NCBI GenBank assembly: GCA_002685535.1
Contig: NYXK01000053.1
Coordinates: 55,278-111,425, forward strand
Direction of reading: 5' to 3'
Source of the DNA: Deltaproteobacteria bacterium
GTDB lineage: Bacteria > SAR324 > NAC60-12
DNA length: 56,148 nucleotides
The notes under the pieces are model-generated. The model saw only the letters and a list, made by a program, of their open reading frames with translations. It did not search any database and was not told where the DNA came from. Of this stretch, positions 35,405 through 46,092 are shown in pieces (within the stretch, counting starts at the first letter, position 1; each line of letters begins with the position of its first letter). Made by a program: the position numbers and the translations under genes.

Positions 35405-36521
35405 CTACTCAACTTTGACAACCACCTTACCAAAGTGGCCACCAGCGAACAAATAAATCAAAGCCTCCTTAGCCTGCCCAAACTCAAACACCTTGTCCAC
35501 CACAGGCTTGATCCTATTCTCCTCATAGAACGCCAGCATCTCCTCGAATCTCTCCCTCGGTCCATTCAGCAAGCCCTTGAGGGTAACGTTCCTCTTTAAA
35601 GCCAGCACGTTCGTATTAGTCCTATCTCCGACTGCATCTTCCTTTCCAGATAGATATCCAATGCAGTTGATCAGTCCTCCAAACGCTATACATTCGAATG
35701 ATTTCCGCAATGTTGCTGCCCCGCCGTTCTCGAATATTATGTCTACTCCTTCGTCGTCTGTCATTTTGAGGACTTCTTGTTCCCAATCTGGAGTACTCTT
35801 GTAATTGATGGTCTTGTCTGCTCCCAGTTTCTTCGCCAGTTCAAGCTTTGCATCCGAGGAGGAGGTGATGATGACTACCCAATAATTAGCCATTGAAATC
35901 CAGACAAGTCCACTGTCTCATACCTTCCGAGCCACTAGCTTTAGCAATTTGCAGACCACTAACAGCAACCCCTCCAGTCCCTTGAATCAATACTTTCTCC
36001 CCCTTGCCACCCGGACTACCCAGCGGCCTCATCCCATTGACCGCCATCCACGCCGTCATCGCCGCAATCGGCAACGTCGCCGCCTCCTCATCCCCCAAAT
36101 ACCCCGGCTTCCTCACCAATCCCTCCTCACCAAAAACCCTATACTCCGCCAACACACCCTGCAGTGGCAATCCCAACCCACTCTTCATATCCTTCGCCTT
36201 AACCTGCCCTTTGATATGCGTCTGATTAAAGATACTTAGGACTTTATCTCCGACTTTCCATTTCGGTGAGTTGGAGACGACGATGGTGCCGCTCATGTCG
36301 GAACAGGGGACGATTTTGGGGGATTGGGAACTGCCGGTTGTGCGGTGGTGATTGTAGAGGCCCATGATTACTTCGGTGTCGCGGTAGTTGAGAGCGACGG
36401 CGGAGATCTTGACGAGGACTTCGGAGGGGCCTGGGGTGGGCATGGGAGATGTGGTTTGGGAGAGGTTCTCGAGACCATCTTGGTGGGAGATCCATTGCTT
36501 GATCTCGGTTGGGAGAGACAT
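35405..36521 (-). CDS. Quinone-oxidoreductase-like MDR protein (355 aa)
   Basis: This is a medium-chain dehydrogenase/reductase using NADPH to reduce quinones or enals in the cytosol; the true substrate is unknown. Exons, complement of 35405-35874 and 35924-36521, join across a 49 nt intron to 355 residues. The GroES-like half contains EVLVKISAVALNYRDTEVI (the NYRD signature) and a single GDKVL. The Rossmann half carries the nucleotide loop VLIQGTGGVAVSGLQIAKA. The structural-zinc cysteine cluster of true alcohol dehydrogenases is absent, so it is likely zinc-free. It marks the right edge of the compact housekeeping block. Confidence 0.9.
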
Positions 36522-36930
36522 GGTATTGTTTGAGAGCCGTAAAGCTGATAATCAAGTGGAAGGAAAGGACTGAATTGTACTTTTTTAATGGATAGAAGAA
36601 AGGAAAGGGCGAGCGAAAGAGGAAACATGAACCATAACAATTGCATTACAAAGAACTAGAAAATTACCCCACCATAGCTTCAAATTCTTATCGATGTGGA
36701 GTGTACCTTGGAAGACCGGAAGTCCGATCAGTGATGTCAAGGAGGGTCCTGTTGGGTTTTCAAGCAGTGATGAGTCAGGAATTATTAATGCGGGGTAGTT
36801 TATTTCCTATCGTTTTCTTCAAACCTGGAAGTAAACACTCGCTTCTGGTGAAAGAACAATACTTGTGTACATTTCTCGATGTAATAATCGCGGTAAACAT
36901 GTTCCATAACGCAAGTCCACTATGTTCAGG
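36522..36930. other. Intergenic, nothing supported
   Basis: Upstream of the oxidoreductase and downstream of the hypothetical gene. Open frames here are short or shadows. Confidence 0.5.
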
Positions 36931-37512
36931 CTACATACCCCACCCATCGGAGCCAAAATATACCATCTTCCCCGCTCTCTCCCAATACACCAGCACCCCA
37001 GAAAGCGTACAAATTACATCTTTCTTACCGTCCGCACTCATGTTCTCATCCATTATGCACAATCCCCCAACATCTCCCATCGGACCATGAGCCCACCTGT
37101 CTCTCAAAGTGAAGACAGCCAAGACTTCCTTTGCCTCCACAGTCCGAATCGTCAACACGAAAGGACTGAAATTCAAATCCCAAGCACAATCCTGCCCTTC
37201 AATACTCGCAGTCCATCGCAAGATCCTTGGATCGCGCAATCTCAACGTTTGACTATCCTCAATGGTATTCTTGACTTCGATTTGAGGCCGCCAAGATCCG
37301 CTGTCATCGAGGTTGGTGGGGAACTTGATTGCGCTGATCAGTCTCGCGGGCTCTGCGATATGGAGTTGTCGGATTAGGATGTCTGGCTTCGAGAGGATTG
37401 CATCTTTTATGGAGCGTGTTTCGAATTCGTAGCATGTTGCTTCGTTTGAGTCTAAGGAGACGAAGACTCGCTTGCGGCTGCTGAGTCTTTTCAGGTCGTA
37501 TTGCAATGGCAT
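36931..37512 (-). CDS. Hypothetical protein, unrecognised (193 aa)
   Basis: I do not recognise this protein. It is a single-exon frame of 193 residues with an ATG at 37512. Sequence is balanced and globular-looking, with alternating hydrophobic strands (SPFVLTIRTVEAKEVLAVF) and Trp/Gly-rich turns such as GPMGDVGGLCIMDE and VYWERAGKMVYFGSDGWG, suggesting a beta-rich fold. There is no signal peptide or membrane segment. A compact single-exon frame with this composition is unlikely to be chance. Confidence 0.65.
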   Translation of the reverse strand: MPLQYDLKRLSSRKRVFVSLDSNEATCYEFETRSIKDAILSKPDILIRQLHIAEPARLISAIKFPTNLDDSGSWRPQIEVKNTIEDSQTLRLRDPRILRWTASIEGQDCAWDLNFSPFVLTIRTVEAKEVLAVFTLRDRWAHGPMGDVGGLCIMDENMSADGKKDVICTLSGVLVYWERAGKMVYFGSDGWGM

Positions 37513-38611
37513 TTTAAAGGAGGAGTAGTCAGACTATCTGATTTCATGTCAGTATAGTGGTCTCTTGCGCGAAAGACAATAGGTGTTCGTACCTTTCTAG
37601 CAGGACTTTGAGCGTTGCAAAGACTTTTGAAAGATAACAAAGTTGCTTGGAATCTGCTGGGTATTATTCTCATCGTATACTGGGCTGGCTGGGGTATATG
37701 TACCCCATGCTCGTGGCTATGAGCTCATTGCTCAAGTGCTGTACAATGTGAAGCCAGGATCGAGATCGTATACAGTATATTTTAGTGCTTGCGACCTGCC
37801 TGTCCCATTCACCAGAGACCCCCTTGCAGTCCAAGCTACATACTGGATTTCCAATCATCGTGTTATTTCAGCCAATTGTGCAAGGGCATATTGCAGGATA
37901 AAGTTGTCGTGAGATCAAAGCTGATCTTGCGTTCATTTTCTTATCTAAGGCCGGCAAGATGCAATCCATGTATCGATAGTCGAGGCCCCTTAATATGTTG
38001 ACGGGCCATGTCTGACCGACTGCATACAAGTTTGCCGGGCCTAGTTGCATTGGCATTTCCACGTCTGAAGGCTTTGGACTGTTGCTTACGAGATTTGCTC
38101 GTCATATCTTCTTAGCTAAGCTTTTCGATGTTAACAAGCGAATCAAATATTTCTGGAGAAACGACCGCCATTCCTTATTTCCGACCCAATAGATTAGGTG
38201 CATGTAACATTCTGAAATTCATTCGCTAAGGTATCGCTTCATTGAAATATTCGTTGGACTATGATTCCGAGATCTTAATGTAGAATGCGTGTTTGCTCAA
38301 GTGAGCTGCGGTTGTGCAGCGTAGTGCTAGGAAAGTTCCGATGCTTCGTCAATGTCTCCAAAATCACTGTCCACATGCAGCTGATCGTTTGATCAGCAGA
38401 GATTTGGTGTCTATCTATCGGACCAAACAGATTTGTTGCATGTCGGGGCGACTACATCCATGTCCAACCCACATGATGGAAGCTTTCTTCGCGAATCTCG
38501 CCCCCTGCAACAACAGAGAAGCGAGCGACACTTGCTCTCTTGGCTATCTTGTTTCTCACCGATACACAACCTGGAACCAAGCTCTCCCTTCGCCCTTCCT
38601 ATGGCAGTGCT
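37513..38611. other. Gene-poor stretch upstream of the GH5 pseudogene
   Basis: About 1.1 kb holds no supported gene. It should contain the signal peptide and 5' half of the GH5 enzyme if that gene were intact, but I cannot find them; short frames near 38314-38620 do not resemble the family. Confidence 0.45.
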
Positions 38612-39596
38612 CTTACTGACGCTTCGAAGTAGCATTTCGGCTACTTCGCCGAAGCCATCAATTATATCACAGAAACGAAAGGAGCTTACTGTATCCTCGA
38701 TCCGCACAACTACATGCGATAGAATGATCCTTCTTCATAACCCATGTCAGGTAGCATCATAGGCAATACGAAAGATGTCACAGCTGCTACCACAGCTCAG
38801 TTTGCTGCTTTCTGGGGAGAGCTTGCCGGCAGATTCAAGAACAACACGAAGGTCATCTTCGGACTGATGAATGAGGTACTGCATATCCACGTTCCCGAAT
38901 ACCTCTTGGATGAATGCTGACGCAAATAGCCCCACGATATGGCAACTAGCCTCATTCTTGCAAACAATCAAGCAGCCATCGATGCCATCCGCAAGACTGG
39001 TGCAAATCAACTGTAAGCTCTTCATTTACCCAGTCTGAACAACTCTCAGTCTGACTCCAACCAGCATCATCGACCCAGGAAACTCCTGGTCCGGCGGCCA
39101 CGCCTGGACAGAAGGCTCGGACCCCACATCCGCCCAACTGTACAAGCTCAAAGATCCACACAACAACACCGCCTTCGACATCCACGAATACATCGACACA
39201 GACTATTCCGGCTCACACCTCCAATGCGTCAACCTCGCCTCTCAAAAGCTCGCCTCAGTCACAGCATGGCTCAAGAAATACCAGTTCAAAGCCATGATCA
39301 CCGAAATTGGCGTCGGGAACGGCACGCAGTGCCAGTCCTATCTGACTGATATCATCATGTATATGAAGAAGAATCCGGAGTATATTGGATGGACGGCATG
39401 GGCTGCGGGACCGTTCTGGGGGAGTGCGCATCCGTGTTGTACTGATTCGAAGCAGTATGGGAGTTTGGAACCAGGGAGCAAGGGTGCGGATGGAAGTCCA
39501 GGATTGTATACCACGATCTGGTTTAATCAGATTCAGAAGTTGTTGCCTAAGACACTTGTCTGGAAGGGAGTTACTAGTTTGACGGGAGGATTGTAG
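38612..39596 (+). pseudogene. GH5 cellulase/endoglucanase, 5'-degraded pseudogene
   Basis: Intact relatives are secreted beta-1,4-endoglucanases that attack cellulose. Here exons 38744-38875, 38930-39012 and 39065-39596 give an intact 248-residue C-terminal part. It carries the acid/base Glu in KVIFGLMNE (intron right after it), IDPGNSWSGGHAW, the DIHEYIDTDYSG block and the nucleophile Glu in KAMITEIGVGNG. Upstream, FGYFAEAINYITETKGAYCI and DPHNYMR are still readable in frame but are cut by TAG 38630, TAG 38720 and TAA 38738. The last two sit where relatives have Tyr and Gln. The signal peptide and first ~100 residues are gone. A truncated protein from the ATG at 38744 is possible but would lack half the barrel. 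Confidence 0.85.
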
Positions 39597-39991
39597 ATGA
39601 TCCCTAGTCACAGTGACATGATCAGCTTCGTTCTATTTGGAGCTGCTGTACGTAGCAAGGTGCGAACTACGGATCAGATGAGACGTCAGGGACAGTGATA
39701 TGATTGAATAGACCAGATAGAATAGACCAGAATGTATCAAGAGCAAGCAATAGGATCAGATACTTGAAGACAAGTCCGGAGGTGGAAGTGGAGGCGAAAC
39801 TCTGACACCTTCGACGCTGTCATTCTCTTCGCTTACCGCGCGCTGGACACAATTCTCAAACCCCAAGTCACTCACAAATCCGGGGACCAACAGTTAAAAG
39901 GTGATGTGAAATATGATTCTCCATTTGCTGGCATTATCTAGGACACGAAGGGTATCTGCATTTCAAAATGTAACCAAGAAAAATCGAATCT
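39597..39991. other. Convergent 3' flanks, nothing supported
   Basis: Contains short near-repeats such as GAATAGACCAGA (around 39706-39731), two copies close together. No gene. Confidence 0.45.
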
Positions 39992-41165
39992 TCAATTAAT
40001 CACATATCCACCATCGACAACCTGTTCAACATCAGCATTAACCCCAGTCGCTCACACTTCAAACTGCTCAAACTCACCAACGCATGACCCTGAACAAACG
40101 TAGCTTTACTGCTACACAAGAACAAACACGCATCTGCGATCTCCTGCGCGGTTCCCATCCGTCTCATCGGCGCAATGTCCACAGCTGGTTCTAGAGCTTT
40201 GGCGAACTCAGCATCGCCTTGTGTCATTGGTGTGCTAGTTTCTGAATCAGCTTTTTGACCTGGTTTATGGTGGAAAAAGAATGACAAGGAAAAGGGGGGA
40301 CGAACGCGATCACACCAGGACACACGCAGTTGATCCTAATATTGTCCTTCGAATAATCAATAGCGTCGCTCTTCGTCATTGATATCACGGCCGCCTTGGA
40401 GGCACAGTAGGCAGCTACAAATACTCAGTCAACTTCACATCTTTTATATATCATCGGTGAGAGCACTCACGTGCATTTGGTCTGGAAACGACACCCAACT
40501 GGCTTGCAATATTAACAATACTACCCCTATTCCCTAGTCTCCCATCGTGAGTGGGCAGAGGTTCTTGCTTCAGCATCTGAGTCAGCTCTGCTCGTGATGA
40601 CAGCCAGGTCCCGCGGTAATTGATGTTGTTGATTAGATCAAAGTTATAGGCGCTTGTCGATGTTGAGCGCTCGTTGTTGCCAATGACTCCTGTAAATTTT
40701 GTATCAGAACCATTGTTTCATGTTCCATAAGTGCATTCACAAGCCAAGTGGGAGCGGTTGTTGGAAAGAGTACCGGCAGCATTTACAGCATAGTCAACGC
40801 GGCCCCATTCAGCAACAGCAGCCTGTACCATACATTCAACCTGCTCCTCCTCAAGCATGTCCACCTGATATATCATGACCTCTGCGAACGCCGAAACTTC
40901 TTTCATGTACTTCTCGGTCTCAAGGAGACCTTCGCGATTGCGATCACATATTGCGATTTGAGGACATCCCTCTAGTGCGAAAGAGATTGCAATGGCCCGT
41001 CCAATCCCTTGAGGTCACTTTCATGTCAACATGCGAACTGTTTGCAAACATAGATGGACGCGTGAAATAAAGAAGCGGTGTGATCGTTGGACGAAAAATA
41101 TCAAGAGACTTGGCCATACCTGAAGCTGCACCCGTTACTAGTGCAACACCCGGGAATAAGGTCAT
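39992..41165 (-). pseudogene. Short-chain dehydrogenase (SDR) with one +1 frameshift
   Basis: The family oxidises or reduces alcohols and ketones with NAD(P). Exons are the complement of 39992-40021, 40078-40241, 40316-40414, 40471-40689, 40774-41008 and 41120-41165. All features of a working enzyme are present: VTGAASGIGRAIAI (cofactor loop), YAVNAAG, the catalytic Ser in GSIVNIAS, YCASKAAV (Tyr/Lys) and the ending VVDGGYVIN. The exon at 40774-41008 has one base too many; the frame breaks at an AAAA run (40980-40983, TTTT on the coding strand). Removing one base gives a perfect 263-residue SDR. The lesion is either a recent disabling mutation or a local sequence error. The acceptor of exon 5 could also be 18 bases further upstream. 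Confidence 0.8.
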
Positions 41166-41540
41166 AATTTGACGCTTGAGGCTCTTTCACTTGCTCGACG
41201 CAGGAACAACATCAAACCAAAAAGAGAAGACGACACAGAAAACAGACGGGGATATAGCTTCACTTGAAGTGCGCGAGCCCAAGGGTAAGAAGCTCATCCC
41301 AACTTTGACTTTCCAGGAGTGGGGTCGCTTATCTCGGATCCTCGTCCCGGAGTGGATTGTCTTTGCAGATGACGGCATTTGGGTGATCACAAGGTCCCCT
41401 CCAATCCACCAGAGTGACCAAAGGGTTCCACAACATCACAGAAAATAAAGCGGTTCACGAACAAACGGTGAGGCAGACGAGGCAATCAGGATTGTGCGCG
41501 TGTGGCTCAGGGTGGGTTCCACAGGAATGGCTCCATTCTT
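41166..41540. other. Intergenic, nothing supported
   Basis: This is 3' flank of ECM16 and upstream sequence of the SDR gene, both on the minus strand. Confidence 0.5.
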
Positions 41541-44500
41541 CTATTCGACGACCCATCCTCGTCCTGTAATCTTTCTCTGCGTAACCTTCCTGGCGGGTAA
41601 CGGCCATCCAATACCGCCCAACCCTTCGGCCCTCAGATATGGGATCACCCAGCACTCCCTCACATTGGCGTCTCCTTGGCCCTTCATCTTCGGCATCACC
41701 TCTTTGATTGGCTTGCCATAATGCAGCAGCGGTGTTCCCTTTGCCAGCGCAGCAAGCTGTCCGCCAGTGATATCCGTCAAGGCGTGCATCCGAGTCTTGG
41801 GGACCTTCTCTGGCGTTGCAGCTGCGGGTGCGGCTCGTTGGAGGTAGGAATACACTATATATTCGGGACACTCCTGCGGACTGGTGTGTGCAAGTGGTGA
41901 AGAGGGGTGAATGTAGACCGCTTTCTCGTCGTCGTCCCGCTTGATGTGCGAAGGAAAAAGTGTGACGTAAGGTACATCGATGGCCCGAGTAGGTTTGCGC
42001 TTCACATCTGGCGGATTGGGTGACAGGTCGGCTCGCATCGCGATGTGGTCTATGAAGCCAGCAGCTACCATCTGCTTGAGAGCTTTGACCTGCTTGGCAG
42101 AAGGTGGATCCAGCTTGTCTTGGAATTTCAGTCCCGCAAAAGCTGTGATATTAGTTCGGAGAAGATCTGTGATTTGTCTCCGAAGCTGCAGTATTTCCTT
42201 CAGAACCTTAAACCGGACGAAGTGTTCCTTGCACCAATCTTCTGTGGGCTCGTGGGCAAACTCTCCGACCACTTGGAGAAGTTTGATAGCATCTGATTTG
42301 TCGTCAAGGAAACAGAAGTCCTTCTGCACCTTGTTGAACTTCCGTCTGATGTTCAGTCGCACGTCCTCTTCGATACGGTCCGCACTCGTAAAATAGGCGT
42401 CTTCTTCTCTAACGGGTGCGGCTGGTACAACCTGATTCTCGGGAATGAAGAAATCAGGTGCAGAAAGGCCGGCTACAAGCGCGATAGTGTATGGTAGGCA
42501 GTCATGCAAGTGCCCCACAAGTAAAATTCGAGCGAAGCGAGGAGATAGGGGGAATATCGACATTGTCGATCCAGTCTGTGTGATCTGCCCAGTCGGTGAT
42601 AACGCCGATAGATATGTCAAAAGTTTCTCCGAGGTTGCCAGGCTTTGACGATCTGGCGGCGTTGGGAATGGAAAATTGACTACATGTTGAAGATTCATGG
42701 CTTTCAGCTGTAGAACAACCCCTTCGATCGGCATCCGTAAGATTTCTGGTTCCGCGAACTCTGAAAAGTCTCGTTCATAGACAGCCGACGAGTAAAGTCG
42801 GTAACAATGACCAGGTCCCGTACGTCCAGCACGACCAGCACGTTGACTAGCACTGGCTTTACTGATCCATCCAACCTCAAAACTCTGAACGCCAGTCGTT
42901 CGGTCATATTTGCGCTCTTTGGATCTCCCACAATCAAAGACATAACGGATGCCAGGGATTGTCAGACTCGTCTCTGCAACGTTTGTAGCCAAAATAATGA
43001 GACGAGAATTGTCCGGAGGGGGTTCAAACACTCTCAATTGTTCCCTCGTCGGAAGAAGCGAGTAAAGTGGTAAAATGTGCATCTTGGTTGGACCAGTGTC
43101 CGGCTCCTCTTCAATATTGAAATCTTCATCATCAATATTGATATCAATCTCTTCATCTTCGTCATAGTCATCATCAACGTTAGCATCTTCCATCGTATCT
43201 CCAAAATCAACATCTTCCGCTTCTATTGGAGCATCTCTTCCAGAAATCCTCACCTGAGGACCTGAAGCCGTTTGGCCAATTCGAAATGCTTCTTTGAGCT
43301 TTTTACTCAGCTGTGTGATCTCATTCTGGCCCGTAAGGAATACTAAGAAGCCACCAGGAGGTAATTTTCTGTGGCCTCTACTGATCTTTCGGAATGCGTC
43401 TTCGACATAATCATGATGGGTTTTCCGTGCAAAGTGGTTCACGACCGGATACTGTCTACCCTCAGCTTGCAAGACCGGCGGCGGCTTTGCGAAAAGAGTG
43501 GCGTTTTGGGTGAAGTCGGTGATCCTCAAGGTAGCAGACATGATAATGAGCTTCAAGGGTTTGATTGAAGGATCTTCTGTTGCCATCTCTTCCCGCAGCT
43601 TGACAACTCGACTCAACATCCCAACCAAAATGTCGGTGTTGACACTCCTCTCGTGAGCTTCATCAATGATGATGGCAGAGTATTTTCGTAGCGCGATATC
43701 CTGAGCTACTTCACGAAGAAGGACACCATCGGTCATAAATTTGATGGCGGTATCTACTCCGACGGTCCCCTCGAACCGAATTTGGTAGGCGACTCGATTT
43801 CCATGATCACCCAATTCATCGCCAACACGTTTTGCCATACTGACAGCAGCCACTCGGCGTGGTTGAGTGACAGCAATCATTCCTGGCGTCGGGGAATCTT
43901 TCGATCCATAGCCTGCTTCGTAAAGAAATTGAGGTACCTGAGTAGTCTTCCCTGATCCCGTAGCACCATAAACGACAACCAGGTTATTATTGTGTATTGC
44001 CTCCATGATCTTCTGTTCTTCGGCAACGACTGGAAGTTTTAGTCTTACATCCTGGATCTCCGATGTCCTGCTAATAGTGACACTGTATGCTTTTCGGCTA
44101 TCGTTGCTAGTCGTTTGCAGTTCTAGAGGCAAAGGATCTTGCTCGGGAGCTCTGGGCTTGAACCCAGCTATTTTCGGAGTTTCTGTTGCATTCGGAATAT
44201 TTGAGATGGGTTGATACCCAAGAGCTTCATTCAACTGCTGATTTGCCCATGCCTTGAAAGCAGATGACCTAGGAGGTTTCGGAGAGTCCCCTTCATCGTC
44301 ATCGTCTGACGTTGTTTCATCTTCTGAACTCTCGTCCTCATTTCCTGACTTCGAATCCGAATCCGATCCAGAATTCGACGACGACTCTCCGTTTTCTTCG
44401 TCATCATCTGAAGCGTCCGATATATCGTCATAACCGTGTATTGAAGCATCACTGTCCGTATTGCTGTCCATCTCAGAAGCCGAGCTGAAGCCTTCCCATT

Positions 44501-45176
44501 CTGGCTCTTCCGGCGCCTCGTGCTTGAATGACAATTTCGAGTTGACCCCTCCCCTTCGTTTCCGTTTCTTCAACACGGGCTTCCCCTCTTCGTCGACCTC
44601 GAGAGGTCTTTTCAAACCTCCACCAAGACTGACAACTGGTTTCTTGGGCTGAATTGGCACCACCACTGTAGTTTTGAAAAGACCCGTGCTCTTCGGCTGT
44701 TCTTCATCCTCGTCTGATGAACTCTCTACCGCGGCCTCTCTTAGGGTCCTCTTCTCAAACAAAAGTTCGTCATTATTTCCGTCGACATCGATCCCAGCTT
44801 TATGCTCGTTTAATGCTCGCTCGAGTCTTTGCCTCTTCGTCTCCCGACCTTGACCTAATCTGCTGCTGCTCTGGTACAGACTGGTATCTGTCTGCGTCTT
44901 TGCCAGGCGCGCAATAAGTTCTCGGTTCTCATCCTTCCTCAGCTTTGTCTCCAGGTATTTCTCGAGTCGTTTCGCCTTTTTGCCACTGATTTTGGGTCCC
45001 TGCGCCTTGATCTCCTCTCTCATGCGACGCTTCTTTTCTTCATGCTCACTCTTCGCCGTTGGGATGATTTCCACGGCATTGGAGTCGACGACGGACTCGT
45101 TGGAGGTGCCCTCTTTTTCTCGCCTTTCTCGTTCCTTGACCTTGTGCTTTCGCTGTCGGGGGACGAATTTGCCCAT
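41541..45176 (-). CDS. ECM16: DEAH-box RNA helicase Ecm16/Dhr1 (1211 aa)
   Basis: Dhr1 (human DHX37) is the nucleolar helicase that unwinds U3 snoRNA from pre-18S rRNA during small-subunit maturation. The gene is a single 1211-codon exon, close to the ~1270 of yeast. Residues 1-125 are basic and Lys/Arg-rich (MGKFVPRQRKHKVKERERRE), and 230-300 are highly acidic and Ser-rich. The helicase motifs follow in order: GATGSGKTTQ (~404), TQPRRVAA, DEAH (~505), SAT, and QRAGRAGR. An unusually acidic loop (~670-710, Asp/Glu/Ile repeats) lies between the two RecA lobes. The C-terminal HA2/OB region ends in GWVVE. It diverges from the PAC3 gene with 173 bases between start codons. Confidence 0.95.
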   Translation of the reverse strand: MGKFVPRQRKHKVKERERREKEGTSNESVVDSNAVEIIPTAKSEHEEKKRRMREEIKAQGPKISGKKAKRLEKYLETKLRKDENRELIARLAKTQTDTSLYQSSSRLGQGRETKRQRLERALNEHKAGIDVDGNNDELLFEKRTLREAAVESSSDEDEEQPKSTGLFKTTVVVPIQPKKPVVSLGGGLKRPLEVDEEGKPVLKKRKRRGGVNSKLSFKHEAPEEPEWEGFSSASEMDSNTDSDASIHGYDDISDASDDDEENGESSSNSGSDSDSKSGNEDESSEDETTSDDDDEGDSPKPPRSSAFKAWANQQLNEALGYQPISNIPNATETPKIAGFKPRAPEQDPLPLELQTTSNDSRKAYSVTISRTSEIQDVRLKLPVVAEEQKIMEAIHNNNLVVVYGATGSGKTTQVPQFLYEAGYGSKDSPTPGMIAVTQPRRVAAVSMAKRVGDELGDHGNRVAYQIRFEGTVGVDTAIKFMTDGVLLREVAQDIALRKYSAIIIDEAHERSVNTDILVGMLSRVVKLREEMATEDPSIKPLKLIIMSATLRITDFTQNATLFAKPPPVLQAEGRQYPVVNHFARKTHHDYVEDAFRKISRGHRKLPPGGFLVFLTGQNEITQLSKKLKEAFRIGQTASGPQVRISGRDAPIEAEDVDFGDTMEDANVDDDYDEDEEIDINIDDEDFNIEEEPDTGPTKMHILPLYSLLPTREQLRVFEPPPDNSRLIILATNVAETSLTIPGIRYVFDCGRSKERKYDRTTGVQSFEVGWISKASASQRAGRAGRTGPGHCYRLYSSAVYERDFSEFAEPEILRMPIEGVVLQLKAMNLQHVVNFPFPTPPDRQSLATSEKLLTYLSALSPTGQITQTGSTMSIFPLSPRFARILLVGHLHDCLPYTIALVAGLSAPDFFIPENQVVPAAPVREEDAYFTSADRIEEDVRLNIRRKFNKVQKDFCFLDDKSDAIKLLQVVGEFAHEPTEDWCKEHFVRFKVLKEILQLRRQITDLLRTNITAFAGLKFQDKLDPPSAKQVKALKQMVAAGFIDHIAMRADLSPNPPDVKRKPTRAIDVPYVTLFPSHIKRDDDEKAVYIHPSSPLAHTSPQECPEYIVYSYLQRAAPAAATPEKVPKTRMHALTDITGGQLAALAKGTPLLHYGKPIKEVMPKMKGQGDANVRECWVIPYLRAEGLGGIGWPLPARKVTQRKITGRGWVVE

Positions 45177-45349
45177 GGCGGGAGAATTTCAGAACATTCT
45201 CACATCGAGTGCTTGCTCGATTTTTTCTAGAATATTTACCTACTGCCGCCCAAGGTCGCTTAGAGAGGAAGGCGGTGAGGGGAGCTGGGACGAGGCTGAG
45301 AAGCCTCGTCAATCAACGACGATTCGACTTCTCCATCGTCTTCAACACC

Positions 45350-45885
45350 ATGTCTGTCCCAAACATATCCGGTGACCTGCAGAATATGGATATAGGTGGT
45401 GGAGTAAAGCCATCTCCATTTCCTGCGTCAACCAAACACGCCGCAGGCCTTGTCAATGGGCAGGAAACGGACGTCTCGTCTATTTACTTTTCAGACAAGA
45501 TCATGATCACAATATCGCAAGCAGGCCGACTATCGCAATGGGTAGGCGTCTCGTTGTTCTATAACGGAATCCGTGCTGACTCCATGTTATACAGATACAA
45601 GTACCTTTGTCCTCAGCTTCTCCAACCTCTTTCGATACAGCCCTTCCATCAGATGGTCAAGATACGCTTCCGCTCAGCCACTTGACGCCGAAGACCCTTC
45701 TTGGAGCAGGTGGTGACCAACGAGAAACCCTTGGACACTTATACGCCAGCCAGATTGCGAGTTTGATTGCTACGAGAGATCCGGAAGACACCAGGACAGT
45801 GGTGGTCGGCTTTGGGCTGCCAAAGATAGACATGGACAGGGAGGCTTTCTTCGATATGCTGGAATTGATCCAGAAGGTCATTTGA
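45350..45885 (+). CDS. Proteasome assembly chaperone 3-like protein (160 aa)
   Basis: PAC3/PSMG3-type proteins guide assembly of the 20S alpha ring. Exons 45350-45541 and 45595-45885 join in phase 0 across a 53 nt intron to 160 residues. The fold signature is visible as TDVSSIYFSDKIMITISQAG, a middle linker, then a TPKTLLGAG strand and a helical GHLYASQIASLIATRD segment, as in human PSMG3. The C-terminal FFDMLELIQKVI ends the domain. The identification rests on pattern and length and is a little less certain than for the other core genes. It shares a very short divergent promoter with ECM16. Confidence 0.75.
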
Positions 45886-46092
45886 TAAGTTCAAGCAGGC
45901 TTTCACACCAGACTCCGGCAATTTGGGAGCCCAGCGAAGGTCTGGAAGTCCCCAGATCTATAACGATCGAGATCCGCACGGGATACGCTGCGGGCTTGTC
46001 CTTAAGTGCTAAATTGCTACGAATCGTGGGACTACGAAAAGTTATGAATACAGATGTTGAATCTCGCTTTCCACCATCAACAGCAAGCTATT

